Positions 17,380 through 25,951 of a DNA stretch of 61,197 bases are shown piece after piece. The position numbers and the translations under genes are program-made. The stretch's first letter is position 1. The number at the start of each line of letters is the position of its first letter. Under the pieces are notes generated by a model. That model worked only from the letters and a program-made list of their open reading frames with translations. It was not told where the DNA came from and made no database searches. The DNA is from an uncultured Oscillospiraceae bacterium (GTDB lineage Bacteria > Bacillota > Clostridia > Oscillospirales > Oscillospiraceae): the NCBI GenBank assembly GCA_944385485.1, contig CALWXL010000004.1:1-61197 (forward strand), in the 5' to 3' direction.

Positions 17380-18141
17380 TTATTTCGTTGTCTGGTGCTG
17401 GTGCAGCCACACTTCCCGCAACCCCCGGAAGGTGAGATGGGGTTCCCACACCACCGGGATGCGGAGAAGGGGGCGGACATGGGTACTGTTGCCCCCGGTG
17501 AGCACCACGGTGAGGGGGCCCAGCTCGTCTTCCAGCCGGGCCACAATGCCCTCCATGGCACCTGCGGCCCCGTACAGGGCACCGTAGCGCATACAGGCTT
17601 CGGTATTGCGGCCGATGACCCCTTCGGGAGGGGAGAGGGTGATGGGGGGCAGCTGGGCAGCCTTGGCGCTGAGAGCCTCCAGGGACAGGGACAGGCCGGG
17701 GAGGATCATACCACCCAGAAAGTCCCCATCGTTCCCCACCACCGACAGAGTGGTGGCGGTGCCCATGTCAAACACCGCCACAGGTGCAGGGCACAGGCTG
17801 AGGGCGGCCACACAGTCCACCACCCGGTCTATCCCCAGGGTGGGGCCCTCATACCGGTCCAAAGAGAGGCCGGTGGGGGTGTTGGCATCCACCAGAAGCA
17901 CCGGGACGTGGGTGAGTTGGGCCAGCGCCTGGGACACCCGAGGGGTGAGGGTGGGAACTACCGAGGACAGGGCCACCCCTTGGATGGGGGGGCAGTCCGC
18001 CAGACATTCGCCCAGAACCTCCACCCACTGGGACACCTCCAGGGAGGTGTCGCTGGGTACCCGGCGGAGAACGGTCAGCTCCTGGCCCACAAATCCGGCC
18101 AGGGCCACGGTGGTGTTGCCGATATCAACGGTGAGCAGCAT
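17380..18141 (-). CDS. coaX: Type III pantothenate kinase
   Basis: Phosphorylates pantothenate, the first step to coenzyme A. 253 residues with the type III signatures: DIGNTT at the N-terminus (phosphate loop), GIDR at ~103-106, DMGTATT at ~125 and the late GGN motif (LTGGNS). The gene begins 3 bases after the ECF S-component stop, so import and phosphorylation of pantothenate are one transcription unit. coaBC is encoded divergently next door. Confidence 0.95.
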   Translation of the reverse strand: MLLTVDIGNTTVALAGFVGQELTVLRRVPSDTSLEVSQWVEVLGECLADCPPIQGVALSSVVPTLTPRVSQALAQLTHVPVLLVDANTPTGLSLDRYEGPTLGIDRVVDCVAALSLCPAPVAVFDMGTATTLSVVGNDGDFLGGMILPGLSLSLEALSAKAAQLPPITLSPPEGVIGRNTEACMRYGALYGAAGAMEGIVARLEDELGPLTVVLTGGNSTHVRPLLRIPVVWEPHLTFRGLREVWLHQHQTTK

Positions 18142-18144
18142 GGA

Positions 18145-18819
18145 TTACACCGCCTGCTGTTTGGCGCAAGGGCGCACATCCAACTTCAAAGCGTGGATGA
18201 GGGGCACACACACGGCGGGGGTGACCACAGCGGCCACAATGGCCTCGGGAATGCCGTTGGCCGCCACGATGCTGAGAATGAAGCCCATGAGGGCATCCAC
18301 CGAGATGCCCTGAGCGGCGGCGTAGGCGTCGGCAAAGAGCACGCCGATGGAGCCCATGACCAGAGCGGTGTTGGTCAGAGCCCCCACCACAGCAGCCAGC
18401 ACCAGGGAAATAACCTGTACGCCGGAGGTACGGGACAGGCGGCGGAACAGGGCGTACACCAGCCAGGGAGTGACACCCACCAGAATGCGGGGGACAAAGC
18501 AGACAAACAGAGCCCAGGGACTACCTGTATCAGAGCCGGGCACGGGGATGAGAGGGGTAAAGACGAAGGCGGACAGGCTGGGCATCATGGTGTTTTTGAT
18601 CAGGCTGGACAGGCCGAACATGGCCCCCAGAAAAGCACCCTTCTTGGGCCCTAACAAAATGGAGCCCAGAATCACCGGGACATGGAGGATGGTGGCCTTG
18701 ATCACGGGTAGGTCAATCAGCCCCAGAGGGGTAAAGGCCAGAAGAAAGATGACGGCGGTGAACATGGACAAAAAGGCCATGTCCTGGATCTGTTTGGTGC
18801 GTTTGGAATGGTTTTTCAT
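18145..18819 (-). CDS. panT: ECF transporter S component, probably for pantothenate
   Basis: 224 residues with six membrane segments, typical of the substrate-binding S subunit that docks on the shared EcfAA'T energy module (not in this window). The segment LLGPKKGAFLGAMFGLSSLI is characteristic of PanT-like proteins, and the position directly upstream of coaX and next to coaBC fits pantothenate as substrate. The ATG at 18819 follows AGGAGG. The name rests mainly on context. Confidence 0.8.
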   Translation of the reverse strand: MKNHSKRTKQIQDMAFLSMFTAVIFLLAFTPLGLIDLPVIKATILHVPVILGSILLGPKKGAFLGAMFGLSSLIKNTMMPSLSAFVFTPLIPVPGSDTGSPWALFVCFVPRILVGVTPWLVYALFRRLSRTSGVQVISLVLAAVVGALTNTALVMGSIGVLFADAYAAAQGISVDALMGFILSIVAANGIPEAIVAAVVTPAVCVPLIHALKLDVRPCAKQQAV

Positions 18820-19076
18820 GTTGTTTGACCTCCTGCTGCCGTTCCCTATCAGACGGGGATACAGCGCAAAATAAAATGGGCTGACCGGGTTCAGGGATGG
18901 GCCTGCCGTCTCCGTGGGGAGTACAGCGGCCCGCTGTCCTGGCCAACGTAGGACATTATACGGGAGGGCAGGAAAAAATGCAATGTGATTATGGAAAATA
19001 GGCGGGTGGTCTGATATAATCGTCCCGATACAAGAGGCGGAGACAGAACCCGTCCGTGGACAAAGGAGAGAACGAT

Positions 19077-20270
19077 ATGTTAAAGGGAAAGACCGTGCTG
19101 CTGTGTGTAACGGGTGGGATTGCCTGCTATAAATCCGCATCTTTGGCCTCCGCGCTGGTGAAACAGGGGGCGAACGTGCAAGTTTTAATGACCAAAAACG
19201 CCACGGAGTTCATTGGCCCCCACACCTTTGAGTCCCTGACGGGGAACCGGGTGAGTGTGGACACCTTCGACCGCAACTACCAGTTCCAGGTGGAGCACAT
19301 CGCCCTGGCCGATCAGGCGGATGTGGTGCTGGTCGCCCCCGCCACCGCCAACGTGTTGGCCAAGCTGGCCCACGGGCTGGCCGACGACATGCTCACCACC
19401 ACGGTGCTGGCGTGCAACTGCCCCAAGCTGGCTGCCCCCGCCATGAACACCAAGATGTTTGAAAACCCGGTGACCCAGGACAACCTGGCCACCTTGCAGC
19501 GGTACGGCTGGGAGATCATCCAGCCTGCCAGCGGGCGGCTGGCCTGCGGGGCGGTGGGCAAGGGGAAGATGCCCGAGCCCGAGGAGCTTCTGGCCTACGT
19601 GGAGCACGCCGTGGGCCACGAAAAGGACATGGAAGGGCTGCGGGTGCTGGTCACCGCCGGACCCACCCAGGAGGCCCTGGACCCGGTGCGCTACCTCACC
19701 AACCACTCCACGGGAAAGATGGGCTATGCCATCGCCAAGGCCGCCGCCAGCCGGGGAGCTACGGTGACCCTGGTGTCCGGCCCCACCAATCTGAGTGCGC
19801 CGGTGCATGTGGAGCGAGTGGACATTGTCACGGCCCAGGAGATGTTTGAGGCGGTGACCGGGCGCTTTGACCAGCAGGACATTGTCATCAAGGCCGCCGC
19901 CGTGGCCGACTACCGCCCGGCGGTCCAGGCCGAGGAGAAGATGAAGAAAAGCGGCGACGATCTGGCTCTGGAGCTGGCACGCACCCAGGACATTTTGGCC
20001 TGGCTGGGCCAGCACAAGGCCCCGGGCCAGTTCTTGTGCGGCTTCTCCATGGAGACCCAGAACATGGTGGAAAACTCCCGCAAGAAGTTGGAGAAAAAGA
20101 ACCTGGACCTCATTGCCGCCAACAACCTCAAGCAGGAGGGAGCCGGGTTTGGCACCCCCACCAATGTCCTGACGCTGATTGACCGTCTGGAGACGGTGGA
20201 GCTGCCCCTGATGAGCAAGGAGGAGGCGGCCCACGCCCTGCTGGATCGGATTTTGGAGAAACGAAGCTAA
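19077..20270 (+). CDS. coaBC: Bifunctional phosphopantothenoylcysteine synthase/decarboxylase
   Basis: 397 residues. The N-terminal flavoprotein decarboxylase (CoaC, ~1-185) has GGIACYKS, the active histidine in QVEHIALADQAD, PAMNTKMFENP and the ACG cysteine loop. The C-terminal synthetase (CoaB, ~190-397) has TAGPTQEALDPVRYLTN, NHSTGKMG and AAVADYRP. Together they convert 4'-phosphopantothenate to 4'-phosphopantetheine. The ATG at 19077 follows AAGGAG. It is divergent from panT-coaX; a TATAAT at 19015 is the likely -10. Confidence 0.96.
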   Translation: MLKGKTVLLCVTGGIACYKSASLASALVKQGANVQVLMTKNATEFIGPHTFESLTGNRVSVDTFDRNYQFQVEHIALADQADVVLVAPATANVLAKLAHGLADDMLTTTVLACNCPKLAAPAMNTKMFENPVTQDNLATLQRYGWEIIQPASGRLACGAVGKGKMPEPEELLAYVEHAVGHEKDMEGLRVLVTAGPTQEALDPVRYLTNHSTGKMGYAIAKAAASRGATVTLVSGPTNLSAPVHVERVDIVTAQEMFEAVTGRFDQQDIVIKAAAVADYRPAVQAEEKMKKSGDDLALELARTQDILAWLGQHKAPGQFLCGFSMETQNMVENSRKKLEKKNLDLIAANNLKQEGAGFGTPTNVLTLIDRLETVELPLMSKEEAAHALLDRILEKRS

Positions 20271-20271
20271 G

Positions 20272-20308
20272 AAAAATGCCCCCCGGCATAGCCGGGGGGC
20301 ATTTTTTG
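20272..20308. terminator. Bidirectional terminator between coaBC and luxS
   Basis: A 16-bp stem AAAAATGCCCCCCGGC and its complement around ATA, ending in TTTTTT. Confidence 0.88.
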
Positions 20309-20767
20309 TCAGTATGCTAAGCGTTCCACGGTCCAATCTTTGATGAGATCGGCGTAGTAGCGGCACTGGGTGCGGGCCAAGTCCACATCCAGATTGATGT
20401 AGTTGCCGCACTCCACCGCCGACTTACCCGGCATCTCTCCGGTGTAGTTGGCGCCCGTCTCAAAGACGGATTGCACCAGGGCGATGCAGTCTTCCATGGT
20501 CAGCTGGCTGTTGTCCAGCAGCACATAGAAGCCGGTCTGACAGCCCATGGGGCCGAAGTAGATCACCGCATCCTTCTGCTCACTGTTACGCAGCAGGGTG
20601 GCGATGATGTGCTCCACCGAGTGCATCTCGGCGTTGGTGAGCAAATCCCCGGTGTTGGGCACTTTGAAGCGCAGATCGAAGGTTACCACGTCCCCGTCCC
20701 GGCGGGAGAGGTACATCCCGGGGCGCAGGGTGGTGTGGTCCACCTGAAAGCTTGCAATTTTATCCAT
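20309..20767 (-). CDS. luxS: S-ribosylhomocysteine lyase LuxS (AI-2 synthase)
   Basis: 152 residues. Splits S-ribosylhomocysteine into homocysteine and the AI-2 precursor DPD. The metal site is H49-x-x-E52-H53 (HSVEH) with C120 (AVECGN), and C76 in MGCQTGFY is the catalytic cysteine. Its ribosome binding site GGAGG lies inside the end of mtnN, and only one base separates the two genes, so the two consecutive steps of SAM recycling are translationally coupled. Confidence 0.96.
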   Translation of the reverse strand: MDKIASFQVDHTTLRPGMYLSRRDGDVVTFDLRFKVPNTGDLLTNAEMHSVEHIIATLLRNSEQKDAVIYFGPMGCQTGFYVLLDNSQLTMEDCIALVQSVFETGANYTGEMPGKSAVECGNYINLDVDLARTQCRYYADLIKDWTVERLAY

Positions 20768-20768
20768 G

Positions 20769-21434
20769 TTAAGACCTCCAAAGTAAGGCTGACAGGGCCT
20801 GGTTGAGTTTTTCCACCACCTGGGGCACATTTTGGGCGTATTCCTCCCCTTGAGCGGGGTGGAACAGGTGGTCAGAGACAATTTTCAGGCAGCGGAAGGG
20901 AATGTCGTTGCGCAGGCATACCTGGGCCACGGCTCCCGCCTCCATATCGCACACGGTGGCGGAGAAGTGGTCCCGCAGCATGGCCGCCCGGGTGTAGTCC
21001 CGGCCAAACCAGTCTCCGGTGGCCACCACCCCGGTGCGGGGTTCCAAGCCTGCCTGGGTGAGGACCTCCACGCTCTCCTCCACTCCCTGGCAGGGCAGCT
21101 CGATGATGTCCAGGGAGGGAATCAACCCCAAGGGATCTCCCACCGCGGAGGTGTCCATGTCATGCTGGACACTGTGGTGGGCCACCACCAGGGTGCCTAC
21201 GGGGAAGTCGTGGAAGCACCCGGCTACCCCGGCGTTATATACCTCGGATACCCCAAAGTGGTCGATGAGGGCCTGGCTGCCCATGGCGGCGTTGACCTTG
21301 CCCACCCCACAGATGCACACCACGGTATCAGGGGTGGGGGAGTAGAACTCCATCCCGGCGATGGTCTGCACGGGGCTGGAGGGGAGCAGCGCGCCTGCCA
21401 CCTCTTTGTGCATGGCGTATACAATTCCTCGCAT
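20769..21434 (-). CDS. mtnN: 5'-methylthioadenosine/S-adenosylhomocysteine nucleosidase
   Basis: 221 residues. Removes adenine from SAH and MTA, making the LuxS substrate. The N-terminal GIVYAMHKE holds the catalytic glutamate (E11), the C-terminal SDHLF the catalytic aspartate, and VCDMEAGAVAQV is the nucleoside-binding signature. The ATG at 21434 has no strong ribosome binding site of its own and sits 8 bases after the pncB stop, suggesting coupled translation. Confidence 0.95.
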   Translation of the reverse strand: MRGIVYAMHKEVAGALLPSSPVQTIAGMEFYSPTPDTVVCICGVGKVNAAMGSQALIDHFGVSEVYNAGVAGCFHDFPVGTLVVAHHSVQHDMDTSAVGDPLGLIPSLDIIELPCQGVEESVEVLTQAGLEPRTGVVATGDWFGRDYTRAAMLRDHFSATVCDMEAGAVAQVCLRNDIPFRCLKIVSDHLFHPAQGEEYAQNVPQVVEKLNQALSALLWRS

Positions 21435-21442
21435 GGCTGATC

Positions 21443-22876
21443 TCAATGGCTGGTGGCAGAGAGAAGCTGTGCCCGCACGTCCCACAGCTTCTGGGACAGG
21501 TCTACATAGTAGTTGTGGGGGTTCTCAAACCGCTTGACCTCGTCCCACAGGCTGTCCACCTCCCGGGCACAGTACACCCGGGTTTCCTGGATGGTGGGGG
21601 ACTGGTACACCAGCTGGCCATCCTGGAAGATGGGCACCAGCAGGGGCCGGGCGGTGTAGTTGGAGATGGTCTTGCGCTTCCACACCGCCTCGGGGTCAAA
21701 CAGCTCCAACGGCTGGGTGAAGTCGGGGTTCTCGTCGTGGAGACAGATATAGTCGGCCAGAGCCTTGCCCGTCTCGATTTCGTACAAGCGGTACACCTTT
21801 TTGAAGTGGGGAATGGTCATCTTGGCGGGATTCTCGCTGATCTTGATTTTGGGCACGATGGTGCCGTCCTTGCCCTCTACGGCGGCCAGCTTGTACACGC
21901 CGCCGAACACCGGCTCGCTCTTGGAGGTGATGAGCCGCTCGCCCACCCCGAAGCCGTCAATGGCGGCCCCCTGGGTCAGCAGGTCCCGGATGATATACTC
22001 GTCCAGAGAGTTGGAGGCGATGATCTTGATGTCGGTGAGGCCCGCCTCGTCCAGCATTTTCCGGGCCTTCTTGGACAGATAGGTCAGGTCGCCGGAGTCG
22101 ATGCGGATGCCGCCCTGGGTGATGCCCAGCTCCTGGAACACCCGGATGGCATTGGGCACGCCGGACTTGAGCACATTGTAGGTGTCCACCAGCAGGGTGG
22201 CGGCGTGGGGGTAGATCTGGCAATAGGTTTTGAAGGCGGTGTACTCATCGGGGAACATTTGCACCCAGGAGTGGGCCATGGTGCCGGTGGCGGGGGTGTC
22301 AAACATCTGGTCGGCCATGGCACAGGCGGTGCCGGAGGCTCCGGCAATGTAGCTGGCCCGGGCGCCCAGCAGAGCACCGTCGGCACCCTGAGCCCGCCGG
22401 GAGCCGAACTCCGCCACCGGGCGGCCCTCTGCGGCCCGGACGATGCGGTTGGACTTGGTGGCGATGAGGGACTGGTGGTTCAGGGTCAGCAGCAGGTAGG
22501 TCTCCACAAACTGGGCCTCAATGGCAGGAGCCCGCACGGTGAGAATGGGCTCCCGGGGGAAGATGGGGGTGCCTTCGGGCACGGCCCAGATGTCCCCGGT
22601 GAAGTGGAAGGTGCGCAGATAGTCCAAAAACTCGGACGAAAAGGTGTTTTTAGACTGGAGATAGGCGATGTCCTCCTCGTCGAAGTGCAGATCCCGAATG
22701 TAGGAAATCACCTGCTCCAGGCCCGCGGCAATGGCAAACCCGCCGCCGTCGGGGACGTTGCGGAAGAAAATATCAAAATAACAGATCTGATCGGCCACAC
22801 CCGTCTGGAAGTAGCCGTTGCCCATGGTCAGCTCATAGAAATCGGTGAGCATGGTATAGTTGATGTCGTGTTTCAC
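21443..22876 (-). CDS. pncB: Nicotinate phosphoribosyltransferase
   Basis: 477 residues. Converts nicotinate and PRPP to nicotinate mononucleotide for NAD salvage. Family motifs include YTMLTDFYELTMGNGYF at the N-terminus, EFGSRRAQG, GTMAHSW and IRIDSGDL in the barrel. The GTG at 22876 is chosen because GGGGGA precedes it; the frame is open further upstream through the promoter. First gene of a pncB-mtnN-luxS unit. Confidence 0.95.
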   Translation of the reverse strand: MKHDINYTMLTDFYELTMGNGYFQTGVADQICYFDIFFRNVPDGGGFAIAAGLEQVISYIRDLHFDEEDIAYLQSKNTFSSEFLDYLRTFHFTGDIWAVPEGTPIFPREPILTVRAPAIEAQFVETYLLLTLNHQSLIATKSNRIVRAAEGRPVAEFGSRRAQGADGALLGARASYIAGASGTACAMADQMFDTPATGTMAHSWVQMFPDEYTAFKTYCQIYPHAATLLVDTYNVLKSGVPNAIRVFQELGITQGGIRIDSGDLTYLSKKARKMLDEAGLTDIKIIASNSLDEYIIRDLLTQGAAIDGFGVGERLITSKSEPVFGGVYKLAAVEGKDGTIVPKIKISENPAKMTIPHFKKVYRLYEIETGKALADYICLHDENPDFTQPLELFDPEAVWKRKTISNYTARPLLVPIFQDGQLVYQSPTIQETRVYCAREVDSLWDEVKRFENPHNYYVDLSQKLWDVRAQLLSATSH

Positions 22877-22916
22877 AGGGTAGTCCCCCTTTTGAACGGT
22901 GTAGGATATCCCATAT

Positions 22917-22945
22917 ATTATAAGCTGTCTTGACAGGAATTGCAA
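22917..22945 (-). promoter_or_regulatory. Promoter of pncB-mtnN-luxS
   Basis: Minus-strand TTGCAA and TATAAT with a 17-base spacer, 41 bases upstream of the GTG start. The spacer contains CTGTCAAGACAG, a dyad that could be an operator. Confidence 0.7.
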
Positions 22946-23052
22946 CGATTGCTTTCCAGGGCCTGGATGTCACCTCCTTCCAGAGGTGGAATACACTGGG
23001 ATGAGGGCGGTGTCCAAGGGCAAGTGGCCCCGGAGAGGAGCGGGAGAAGGGA

Positions 23053-23901
23053 ATGGAACGAGCACACATTTGGGTTGTGGGTGGAGATCTGCGCCAGCAG
23101 ATGCTGGCAAAGCTGCTGCGAGACGACGGCCACAGGGTACATACCTTTGGGCTGGGTGGAGAGCAGCAGGGTGGGCTGGAGGGGTTGTCCCAGGCCCATG
23201 GAGTCATTCTTCCCCTTCCGGCGGAGAAGCCGGTGGGAGAGATCTACACCCCTTTGTGGGAGGGGACGGTGACCGTGGAGCAGGTGCTGGAGGCCATGGC
23301 CCCGGGACAGCTGCTGTGCGGCGGGCTTATGACGGCGGGACTCATCCAGCAGGCCCAGAGGCGAAACATCCGGGCCATAGACTATTATGCCCGGGAAGAG
23401 CTGACCTTGCTCAACGCCATTCCCACCGCGGAAGGGGCCATCCAGCTGGCCATGGAGCGGATGCCCACCACCATCCACAATTCCCGCATCTGGATTTTGG
23501 GATTTGGACGGGTGGGGCAGGCGTTGGCCCTGCGCCTGCAGGCACTGGGGGCTGAGGTGTGCATCCTGGCCCGCAACCCCGCTCAGCGGGCCCTGGCTGA
23601 GAGCCTGGGGCTGGAGGCGGAGCCGCTGCGGGGGATGGGGGAGTGGCTGCACTGTCCCCATCTGGTGATCAACACTGTGCCTGCCCCCCTTCTGGGGGTG
23701 GAGGAGCTGTCCGCCCTGCGGGAAGGGGCATGGGTCATGGACCTGGCCTCCGAGCCGGGGGGCGTGGACCGCAGTGCTGCCCAAACCCTGGGGGTACCGG
23801 TGGTGTGGGCCAGAGGCCTGCCCGGCAAGGTGGCCCCCCACACGGCGGCCGCGTACCTGAAAGACACCGTCTATCACATTATGGAGGAGTTGGGAGTGTA
23901 A
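23053..23901 (+). CDS. dpaA: Dipicolinate synthase subunit A
   Basis: 282 residues. With DpaB it oxidises dihydrodipicolinate to dipicolinic acid in the mother cell. An N-terminal domain (IWVVGGDLRQQMLAKLL) is followed by a Rossmann fold with the nucleotide loop IWILGFGRVGQALALRL near residues 145-160. The ATG at 23053 follows GGAGAAGGGA. dpaB starts 2 bases after its stop. I did not find a convincing sigma-K promoter in the 176 bases upstream. Confidence 0.94.
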   Translation: MERAHIWVVGGDLRQQMLAKLLRDDGHRVHTFGLGGEQQGGLEGLSQAHGVILPLPAEKPVGEIYTPLWEGTVTVEQVLEAMAPGQLLCGGLMTAGLIQQAQRRNIRAIDYYAREELTLLNAIPTAEGAIQLAMERMPTTIHNSRIWILGFGRVGQALALRLQALGAEVCILARNPAQRALAESLGLEAEPLRGMGEWLHCPHLVINTVPAPLLGVEELSALREGAWVMDLASEPGGVDRSAAQTLGVPVVWARGLPGKVAPHTAAAYLKDTVYHIMEELGV

Positions 23902-23903
23902 CA

Positions 23904-24485
23904 ATGGAAGCAAAAAACATCGGCTTTGCCTTTTGCGGGTCCTTTTGCACCATGGCCCGGGCTCTGGACACCCTGGAGCAGCTGGCGGCCAAATATACAC
24001 AGATTTGGCCCATTGTCTCCGAGACGGTGGCCAGCACCGACACCCGATTTGGCAATAGCCACGATTTTATGCGGGAGATGGAGCGGATATGCGGGCGGCG
24101 GGTCATTGGCTCGGTGGCTCAGGCCGAGCCCATTGGGCCGAGAAAGCTGCTGGATGCCCTGGTGATCTGTCCCTGTACGGGAAACACCCTGGCCAAACTG
24201 GCCCACGGCATCACTGACGGGACGGTGACCATGGCCGCTAAGGCCCATTTGCGCAACGGCCGCCCCCTGGTGCTGGCCCTGGCCACCAACGACGGTCTGG
24301 CCGCCTCCGCCCCCAATGTGGGGACCATGCTGGAGCGCAAAGGGGTGTATTTTGTCCCCTTCCGACAGGACGACTGCTACGAAAAGCCCACCTCTCTGGT
24401 GGCAGACTACTCCCTCACCGGGGACACCCTGGCCCTGGCTCTGGAGGGAAAACAGTATCAACCCCTGCTGTTGGGGGCAAACTGA
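23904..24485 (+). CDS. dpaB: Dipicolinate synthase subunit B
   Basis: 193 residues of the flavoprotein/HFCD fold, with GFAFCGSFCTM at the N-terminus, LVICPCTGNTLAKLAHGITD in the middle and LALATNDGLAASAPNVG towards the C-terminus. The partner of DpaA; both are needed for the dipicolinate that dehydrates the spore core. Its transcript ends in a long hairpin that also contains the -35 of the next promoter. Confidence 0.94.
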   Translation: MEAKNIGFAFCGSFCTMARALDTLEQLAAKYTQIWPIVSETVASTDTRFGNSHDFMREMERICGRRVIGSVAQAEPIGPRKLLDALVICPCTGNTLAKLAHGITDGTVTMAAKAHLRNGRPLVLALATNDGLAASAPNVGTMLERKGVYFVPFRQDDCYEKPTSLVADYSLTGDTLALALEGKQYQPLLLGAN

Positions 24486-24491
24486 CAAAAA

Positions 24492-24540
24492 ACAGCCCCC
24501 GGTGGTATGATTTTTGGGCTTGCAAACCACCGGGGGCTGT
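24492..24540 (+). terminator. Hairpin after dpaAB
   Basis: A 15-bp stem ACAGCCCCCGGTGGT and its complement around a 19-base loop. It has no clear T-run, so termination efficiency is uncertain. Confidence 0.5.
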
Positions 24541-24548
24541 CATATAAT
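24520..24548 (+). promoter_or_regulatory. Promoter of the corA leader
   Basis: TTGCAA (24520-24525), 17 bases, TATAAT (24543-24548). The -35 lies in the loop and right arm of the dpaAB hairpin. It places the transcription start near 24555, about 250 bases before corA. Confidence 0.65.
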
Positions 24549-24555
24549 GATGTGT

Positions 24556-24804
24556 AGCTGGGCAAAACATGGACTGGCCCGGCCATTTTTGCCGTATGGA
24601 AGAAAGGATGTGACATGCGCCGTGGCAGGTGACCCATCAAGTCGAAGTTGGAACAAATGTATGCGGCGTGTGTGTTGAGGGGGATGCCCTGGTATCCTTT
24701 CTGCCTTCGTGCGCCCGCAGCCTGTATGAACAGGGAGAAATCAGAGCGGAGCGGCACGGGGGAGAGACACCCTTTGCCTGCTTGGGAAAGGTGTGAACGA
24801 AAAC
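24556..24804 (+). ncRNA. Long structured 5' leader of corA, riboswitch candidate
   Basis: Three nested or successive helices can be drawn by eye. P1 pairs GAAAGGAT (24602-24609) with ATCCTTTC (24694-24701). Within it ACATGCGCCG (24613-24622) pairs with CGGCGTGTGT (24664-24673) over ten pairs including two G-U. A third hairpin, ACACC(C)TTT with AAAGGTGT (24767-24794), buries the AAAGGTG ribosome binding site of corA. It does not match the M-box or other metal riboswitches I can recall. Ligand unknown. Confidence 0.5.
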
Positions 24805-25734
24805 ATGATTAGCATTCACAAGACCATTGACGGGAAGATGACCAAGCTGGACACCGTAGAGGACGGCTGCTGGATCAACCTCATTTACCCCAGTGAGGAC
24901 GAGCTGAAGACCATTTCGGTGACCTTGGGGGTGGAGCTTCCCTTTTTGAAGGCCGCCCTGGACGAGGAGGAGACCTCCCGTATTGACAGCGAGGACGGCC
25001 AGACCTTGATCATCGTGGACACGCCCGCCATGGAACGGGATGAGACCGGCGTGGTGTACTCCACCCTGCCTATGGGCATCATCGTCACCGACAAGCACAT
25101 TGTCACCGTGTGTTTGAAGGAGACTTCCGTGATGCGGGACCTCCAGGACGGGCTGGTCAAGGATGTGCGCACTCAGCAGCGCACCCGGTTTATTCTCAAC
25201 ATTCTGCTGCTGGTGGCCAAGCGCTACCTGCAGTACCTCAAGCAGATCGACAAGACCTATAACTACATGGAGCGGCAGCTGTACAAGTCCCAGCGCAACA
25301 AGGAGCTCATCCAGTTGCTGGATCTGGAGAAATCCCTGGTCTACTTCAACACCTCTTTGAAGGCCAATGAGGTGACTTTGGAGAAGATCCTCCGGGGCCG
25401 CATTGTCACCCTGTATGAGGAAGACCACGACCTGCTGGAGGACGTGCTCATTGAGGTGCGTCAGGCCATTGAGATGGCACAGATTTACTCCTCCATTATT
25501 TCCGGTATGATGGATGCCTTCGCCTCGGTGATCTCCAACAACCTGAACGTGATCATGAAGGTATTGACCTCCATCACCATTCTCATGACGGTGCCTAACA
25601 TCATTTTCGGCTACTTCGGTATGAACATCACCGGCGGCCTGCCCCTGGATCAGTTCTGGTGGGTGCCTCTGCTGATGAGCGCGGCCATCATTGTGGTGCT
25701 GGCCATCTTCCTGAAGAAGAAGGATCTGTTTTAA
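24805..25734 (+). CDS. corA: CorA-family divalent cation (magnesium) channel
   Basis: 309 residues. A long cytoplasmic alpha/beta domain and stalk helix (~1-245) are followed by two C-terminal membrane helices; the diagnostic GMN selectivity motif sits in IFGYFGMNITGG. The C-terminus KKKDLF is basic, as usual. The ATG at 24805 is about 11 bases from AAAGGTG; an in-frame GTG at 24793 lies within that site and is less likely. Preceded by a long structured leader that could control translation. Confidence 0.92.
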   Translation: MISIHKTIDGKMTKLDTVEDGCWINLIYPSEDELKTISVTLGVELPFLKAALDEEETSRIDSEDGQTLIIVDTPAMERDETGVVYSTLPMGIIVTDKHIVTVCLKETSVMRDLQDGLVKDVRTQQRTRFILNILLLVAKRYLQYLKQIDKTYNYMERQLYKSQRNKELIQLLDLEKSLVYFNTSLKANEVTLEKILRGRIVTLYEEDHDLLEDVLIEVRQAIEMAQIYSSIISGMMDAFASVISNNLNVIMKVLTSITILMTVPNIIFGYFGMNITGGLPLDQFWWVPLLMSAAIIVVLAIFLKKKDLF

Positions 25735-25737
25735 TCT

Positions 25738-25918
25738 TCTTGGAAATGCAAGCATTTCCAAGAGGAATACAGCCCACTGCGTCGCACCAGTAAACTGGCA
25801 CGCTTGTGGGCTGAGAAGTGTATGTTCCCATGCGCATGTCCTGGGAAAATACGGGATTGAGATTGATTCTCCCGCCTATGGCGGGAAAACTCTACGAGGC
25901 TTCAATAAAGTGAAAAGT
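25738..25918 (+). other. Structured intergenic stretch of unknown nature
   Basis: No open frame. Consecutive hairpins can be seen: TCTTGGAAATGC/GCATTTCCAAGA (25738-25763), CAGCCCAC/GTGGGCTG (25770-25813) enclosing CCAGTAAACTGG, TTCCCA/TGGGAA (25825-25846), and CTCCCGCC/GGCGGGA around TAT. A terminator follows at once. It could be a small RNA, the corA 3' region or a repeat. Confidence 0.4.
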
Positions 25919-25950
25919 CCTGGAAAGCTTTTGCTTTCCAGGGCTTTTTG
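25919..25950 (+). terminator. Intrinsic terminator
   Basis: CCTGGAAAGC TTTT GCTTTCCAGG followed by GCTTTTTG; between corA and the convergent WYL gene. Confidence 0.85.
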
Positions 25951-25951
25951 T

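Noticed and set aside
24545..24800. corA leader as an M-box or cobalamin riboswitch
   Set aside because: The conserved blocks of those aptamers (for example the GGUGAGGCUCC start of the M-box or the B12 box) are not present.
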